A stretch of 64,000 nucleotides of DNA, taken from NCBI RefSeq assembly GCF_933775445.1, contig NC_065877.1, positions 13,888,001 through 13,952,000 on the forward strand, given 5' to 3'. Positions 60,135-64,000 of this stretch are shown piece after piece. Each line of letters starts with the position of its first letter. The stretch's first letter is position 1. The DNA is from Argentina anserina (taxonomy: Eukaryota; Streptophyta; Magnoliopsida; Rosales; Rosaceae). A program made the position numbers and the translations under genes. The notes under the pieces are model-generated. The model saw nothing but the letters and a program-made list of their open reading frames with translations. It was not told the origin of the DNA and did no database searches.

Positions 60135-62631
60135 ATGCCTAGGATAAATATACTAAACGATAGCGATTCCGTGCCTGCAGAGGGAAGTTGGTTCGCGTCG
60201 TCATCCTCTGAGTCATGGACGAGTGAATTGGAGGCCAACTATTTGAACTTGGTGCGATGAATCGGTGGTAACGACTCGCGTTGTGAAGATCGCGCCTCTG
60301 TCTTTGCGAGGGTGCTAGCGAATTCGGAGACTAGTGAATCGTTAGGCACCATGGAGTCAAGACATGAGGAGGTTGGAGAAAGTGAAATGAGTCCCGCTCC
60401 AAGCTAAGACCAAGGCGTACGTGAGCGTATTGCGAGCGCTTCGGGGACTAGTACATCGGGCCCGACACTGAGTCCCGCACCTGTGAGGCGCTGGTTAGAC
60501 GACGGAGTGCAAAAGTTGGAGGTTGAGGAACCGCAGGGAGCTGACTCCGTCGCAGTGCTTGCTTACGTGGAAAAGTTCAAGCTACCTGCTACGAACGTTG
60601 CCCGGTCAATTGAGCTGGATGAGTATGGTTCGATATTACCTGATGGTTATGCGTTGGTCAGTCCCTCTGTATTGCAGCTCGGGGTGGAATTGCCATTGGA
60701 TCCGCGTCTGCAGTGTTTGGTGGCCGAGTTCGGCTTGGCTTTTGGTCAAGTCAGCTACGACATGTGGCGAGTTATTCTTGGTCTCTGCTCGCTTTGTCAC
60801 CTGTCAGGATGTCAGTTTCCCACTGCGGCAGAGGTACTTCACTTCTTCAAGGTAGATAATAACCAATTAAATGGTAACGGAGGGACTGCGCGGTTCGTTA
60901 GGCGAGACGAGCGTAGTAAGTTCCAAGTATTGGAGAATTGGCCCTCCTCAGAGGCTAATTGGAGGAAAAATAGCTTCATCGTAGAGAGGGGGTGGGAATA
61001 CGGGCGTATTAACGGGGTAGAGTATCTCTCGGAAAAGGGTATTCCCTGGCGATTTCAAGCCATTAACTGTAGGTCTTAATGTCTTACTAAATTTTTGCTA
61101 CGGAATAATTGCTTGCTGACTGTTTTTTTTTGTTGCGCAGCGGGAATGAGGTTGGTACTGTCGGAGCGGGAGGTCGATCGCGTCAAATGTGTGACGTATT
61201 TTTGGAGGTGTCAAGGTGAGGATTTAGTCCACGATTTGAAGGTGTTGACGAACCCGTACCTTTTATTCGAGCAAGGACTACTCCGCCGCCCTCGTGAGTA
61301 AAAGCACTACGCTCTCAGTTTCCGTCTATTTTTTGTTTTATAGCGTACTAATCTGTTATTGCGTGTACAGCTACGACGAGAAGTCGGAGCGTATCTGCTA
61401 CGCGAGATTCCTACAGCAAGAAGACCCCGACGTAACTCCCAACACCGATGGGCTAGTTGTAACCATGCTGAAACGCGTAATAGCAAAGAAGGTGGCGGTG
61501 TCCACTGAGACGGTGAATGCGACCACGAGGCGGGTTGAGGATTCGGCGCAGGTCGTAGATTTGCCCGTACCCTCCCACACGAGCTTACCGAATGAGCAGG
61601 GTTTTCCTCATTGGAGTGACACGGAAGGTGTAGGCCGTATCGATGCTGATCCGCTGTTGGCTACTCCAAAGGATTCCCAAGAGGTCGGGAAGAGGAAGAA
61701 GGTGCAGAAGACGGGCGCCTCCTCGCGGAAAGCAAAGTCCGCTGCCGCTCTTGAGGACGTGGAGGACATTATGGTCGAAGCTCCGCCACCCAAAAGGAAA
61801 AAGGCTACGCAGAAAAGGCCCATCACATTCACGGCCTGAGGGGTCGGGGGACTGCGACGGCCTGAGTGGTCCGGCCTTGAATTACATAGCCCGCTTGATC
61901 TGACAGCGACAAGAGCAGTGAAGATGGTTTTCAACCTGCTCAACGCGGAACGGGATGCCCTTGAAGCGCAGCGTCTTCTCGCCGAAGTGACTGAGCGGGA
62001 TGGCAACCACGCCACAAGTGTCTGGGCCAACACCAATGCCAAGTTAGAGAACGTGGCGAACCTGCAGGAAGATCTTCGACAGGAATTTGCCCATCGGGAG
62101 GTGGCTGAGTCGCTGGCGAAGTAGATGGCCATGGAGAGGGATGCGGCGCAGTCAGCCCTTGTTGAGGCCGAGGAGCTTGCGAGACAGGCGAGAGAGGAAG
62201 CAGAGGTTGAGAAGGCATGCGTGGCGGAGGAGGCTTCGGCTAGCACAGTGGCTGCCTTTAAAGCATCCAGTGATATGACTGAGTACCTGGAAGGGTACTA
62301 CGTCACAGCCGTGGGTGATATGATCGTGCAGTTCCAGGAGCTGGAAATGCTAGATCATGCGGACTACGAAGTTCGGTTAAGGGAGAAAGGCTTAGAAGCG
62401 TCGATGATGCCGCATGAAATGGTCTCGCCTTTCTCGCAGCATTCTTCTACTACGGAGGCTGAAGTGCAAGGAGAAGATGGTAAGAAAACTTCTGACTCTT
62501 CTTCTTCTGGTTTATCTTGTGATAATGACATGTCTAATTCTAATCTGGAGATTCCTTCTCCTACTCCTCTTTCGCAGAGCGTTAGAGTGCACAACCGCCG
62601 CAAGGCGAACCGGGGCAAGCGGCGGAATTAG
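60135..62631 (+). pseudogene. Transposase_28-like antisense accessory ORF of a Tat element
   Basis: Three exons on the strand opposite to pol: 60135-61068, 61141-61293 and 61371-62631. The first carries a region reading GVELPLDPRLQCLVAEFGLA, then FGQVSYDMWRVILGLCSLC, matching the 'putative gypsy type transposon' (Transposase_28) family of plant proteins. The second exon joins in frame. The third has a Lys/Arg-rich segment (PPPKRKKATQKRP), a long acidic coiled coil and a Ser-rich end (TAG stop 62629-62631). Stops at 60258-60260, 60405-60407, 61837-61839 and 62122-62124, plus a one-base phase mismatch at exon 2-3, make it a decayed copy. Alternative: a host gene inserted with the element, judged less likely. 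Confidence 0.72.
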
Positions 62632-63209
62632 ATGCTGCGCGAACCAGTGATGCGGTATGAGCGACGCTAGCATAGTAAGCTGCGAGGGAGGAGTAGGATG
62701 GGGGTTATAAAGATATGGCGTAATGGAAGAGCATCCCTCATCCCTGTAGTGCTTTATCATCTGCTTTTCATTTCATTGTATTTTTCCAATTTCCCCTTTT
62801 TTGTAATGGGCGTTGTGCCGTACTGGTTATCTTTAATGAATAGAAGTCATTTTGGGTCCTTCAAGTGATTTCTTCTATGTTATTGCCGTAGCAATGTTAT
62901 GTGATTGTTGTTTTATACTTTTATCTACATGCTTAATACTATCTTTGTTGTGCGCACAATGAAATAGTCTGTCGAAGGAATTTAATTGCCATGGTACGCT
63001 AGCCTACTAGCGTAGTAAGGATTAATGGTTTGAAAAATTCCTCATTTCATTGATTTCTTGGCCGTAGCCATTTTGTACAAAGATTTCTTTGGCAGTGTGC
63101 CGTAAGTACTTAAAACAGTCCAAGTCCATGTGTTGCGCTACGCACGGACCTTTACTTGTAGTATTACTTAAGCTGTTCCATGTTCCAAAGGTGGGCTACG
63201 CGCAGACCT
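62632..63209. other. Non-coding spacer between the antisense ORF and integrase
   Basis: Holds two partial copies of a block containing cagacctttacttgtagta (63148-63166 and 63201-63219, each with neighbouring ctacgc). The plus-strand poly-A region of the antisense ORF probably lies here. No gene seen. Confidence 0.5.
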
Positions 63210-64000
63210 TTACTTGTAGTAGTACTTGTTCTCTAGACAGTACGTGTTTGGTGCCACGATTTCGACGACTTTGTATGGTCCATCCCATCGCGGGCGTAAC
63301 CCGGTGACCTTTGTTTGGACCTTCTTTAAGACCCAGTTGCCGAGTTGAAGTGTCATGCTCTTTACTCTGGAGTTATAGAAGTGTGCCACGCGCTGTTTGT
63401 TTAGAATGTTGTAATGGTGCCCTACGATGCGTTTCTCTTCCAAGAGATCTTTATCAAGCTGCATATTTTCCGAGTTGGTCTTGGGATCAAACAGCGAAAC
63501 CCGTTGTGTTGGCTGGATTACTTCGATGGGAATTACTGCTTCCGTTCCATACATTAGGCAGAAAGGGGTCACGCCCGTGGCTTCTGTTGGTGTGGTACGG
63601 ATTGCCCATAGTACCTCGTCGAGCTTCTCGGGCCAAAGTCCTTTGACTTCATCCAGTTTTTTCCTAAGGAGGCCCTTGATCAACTTGTTGGCGGCTTCCA
63701 CTTGCCCGTTAGTTTTGGGGTGCACAACGGATGCGAATTTGAGCGTAGTCCCTCTTGCTCTACACCATGTGATGAGGTGATCGTTATTGAATTGTGTGTC
63801 GTTATCTGTGATGATAGACTCCGGCGTACCGTGGTGGTAGAAGATGTTGCGTTGCAGAAAGTTTTGGACCTTCTCGGTTGTTATGGCGGTTAGGGGCACA
63901 ACCTCGATCCATTTGGAGTGATAATCGATGCACATAATGACCTACTTAAATTGGCATTTCCCGACGGGAAGCGGGCCTATCAGATCCATTCCCCAGAGGC
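63210..64000 (-). pseudogene. Tat-lineage gypsy integrase C-terminal part, truncated by window
   Basis: A long ORF (241 codons from the Met at 63935) with core Asp in MCIDYHSKW, second Asp in IITDNDTQF and Glu in NGQVEAANKLIKG, then the C-terminal region through RPRWDGPYKVVEIVAPNTYC. It is preserved in sequence, but just upstream in the same frame (63942-63944) is a TAG stop, and further integrase (MDLIGPLPVGK) continues to the window edge. Pol orientation is minus. Confidence 0.88.

Noticed and set aside
61608..62246. 212-codon minus-strand ORF rich in Ala/Ser
   Set aside because: Mirror of the Lys/Glu/Ala-rich coiled-coil part of the plus-strand antisense ORF.

Overview
This is a window of plant nuclear DNA, almost certainly from an angiosperm eudicot. 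It has many short GT-AG introns, long AT-rich intergenic stretches, Ty1/copia and Ty3/gypsy (Tat-lineage) retrotransposons, hAT- and Mutator-like elements, and plant-type C2H2 and GARP transcription-factor sequences. Several sequence types recall Rosaceae, but that is an impression, not a measurement. No tRNA, rRNA or CRISPR structure was seen.

Only a few host genes are supported. (1) The 3' part of a KIN-7 (CENP-E-like) kinesin gene on + (1025-10255), about twenty in-frame exons. (2) An intact 159-aa single C2H2 zinc-finger protein with a C-terminal EAR motif on - (28176-28655). (3) A small C2H2 gene or fragment with a possible frameshift on - (49939-50202). (4) An intact intronless TMCO1/CLAC-type ER membrane protein gene on - (54614-55189). 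(5) The 3' end of a GARP/MYB-CC gene on + (38504-38962), correctly spliceable but without its 5' half, lying inside a large transposon.

Most of the rest is transposon strata. From left to right: a Mutator-like MITE in a kinesin intron; a decayed copia (12131-16166); a solo LTR (16349-23053, TSD GTACT) split by a second element, which holds a hAT-like element built around a ~503-bp tandem repeat; LINE-like retroposons (25461-26523 and two related tails); a ~9-kb hAT (30821-39895, TSD ATTCATAG) containing Tat gypsy RNase H and integrase, a plant mobile domain (PMD) gene duplicated as a ~1.25-kb-arm near-palindrome, a 262-bp tandem duplication and the GARP fragment; a second MULE-type MITE; a minus-strand copia (41070-47414) with a 21-bp GC-rich minisatellite; a LINE fragment; a third MULE-type MITE upstream of the second C2H2 gene; a broken endogenous pararetrovirus fragment just upstream of the TMCO1 gene; and a minus-strand Tat arrangement (57181-64000) reading integrase, antisense ORF, LTR, primer-binding site and gag, which suggests two elements sharing one LTR.

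The most notable themes are two Tat-lineage elements with different antisense accessory ORFs (PMD and Transposase_28-like), the PMD hairpin as a possible small-RNA source, the PMD and GARP sequences within a hAT, and the three-level nesting with intact target-site duplications.
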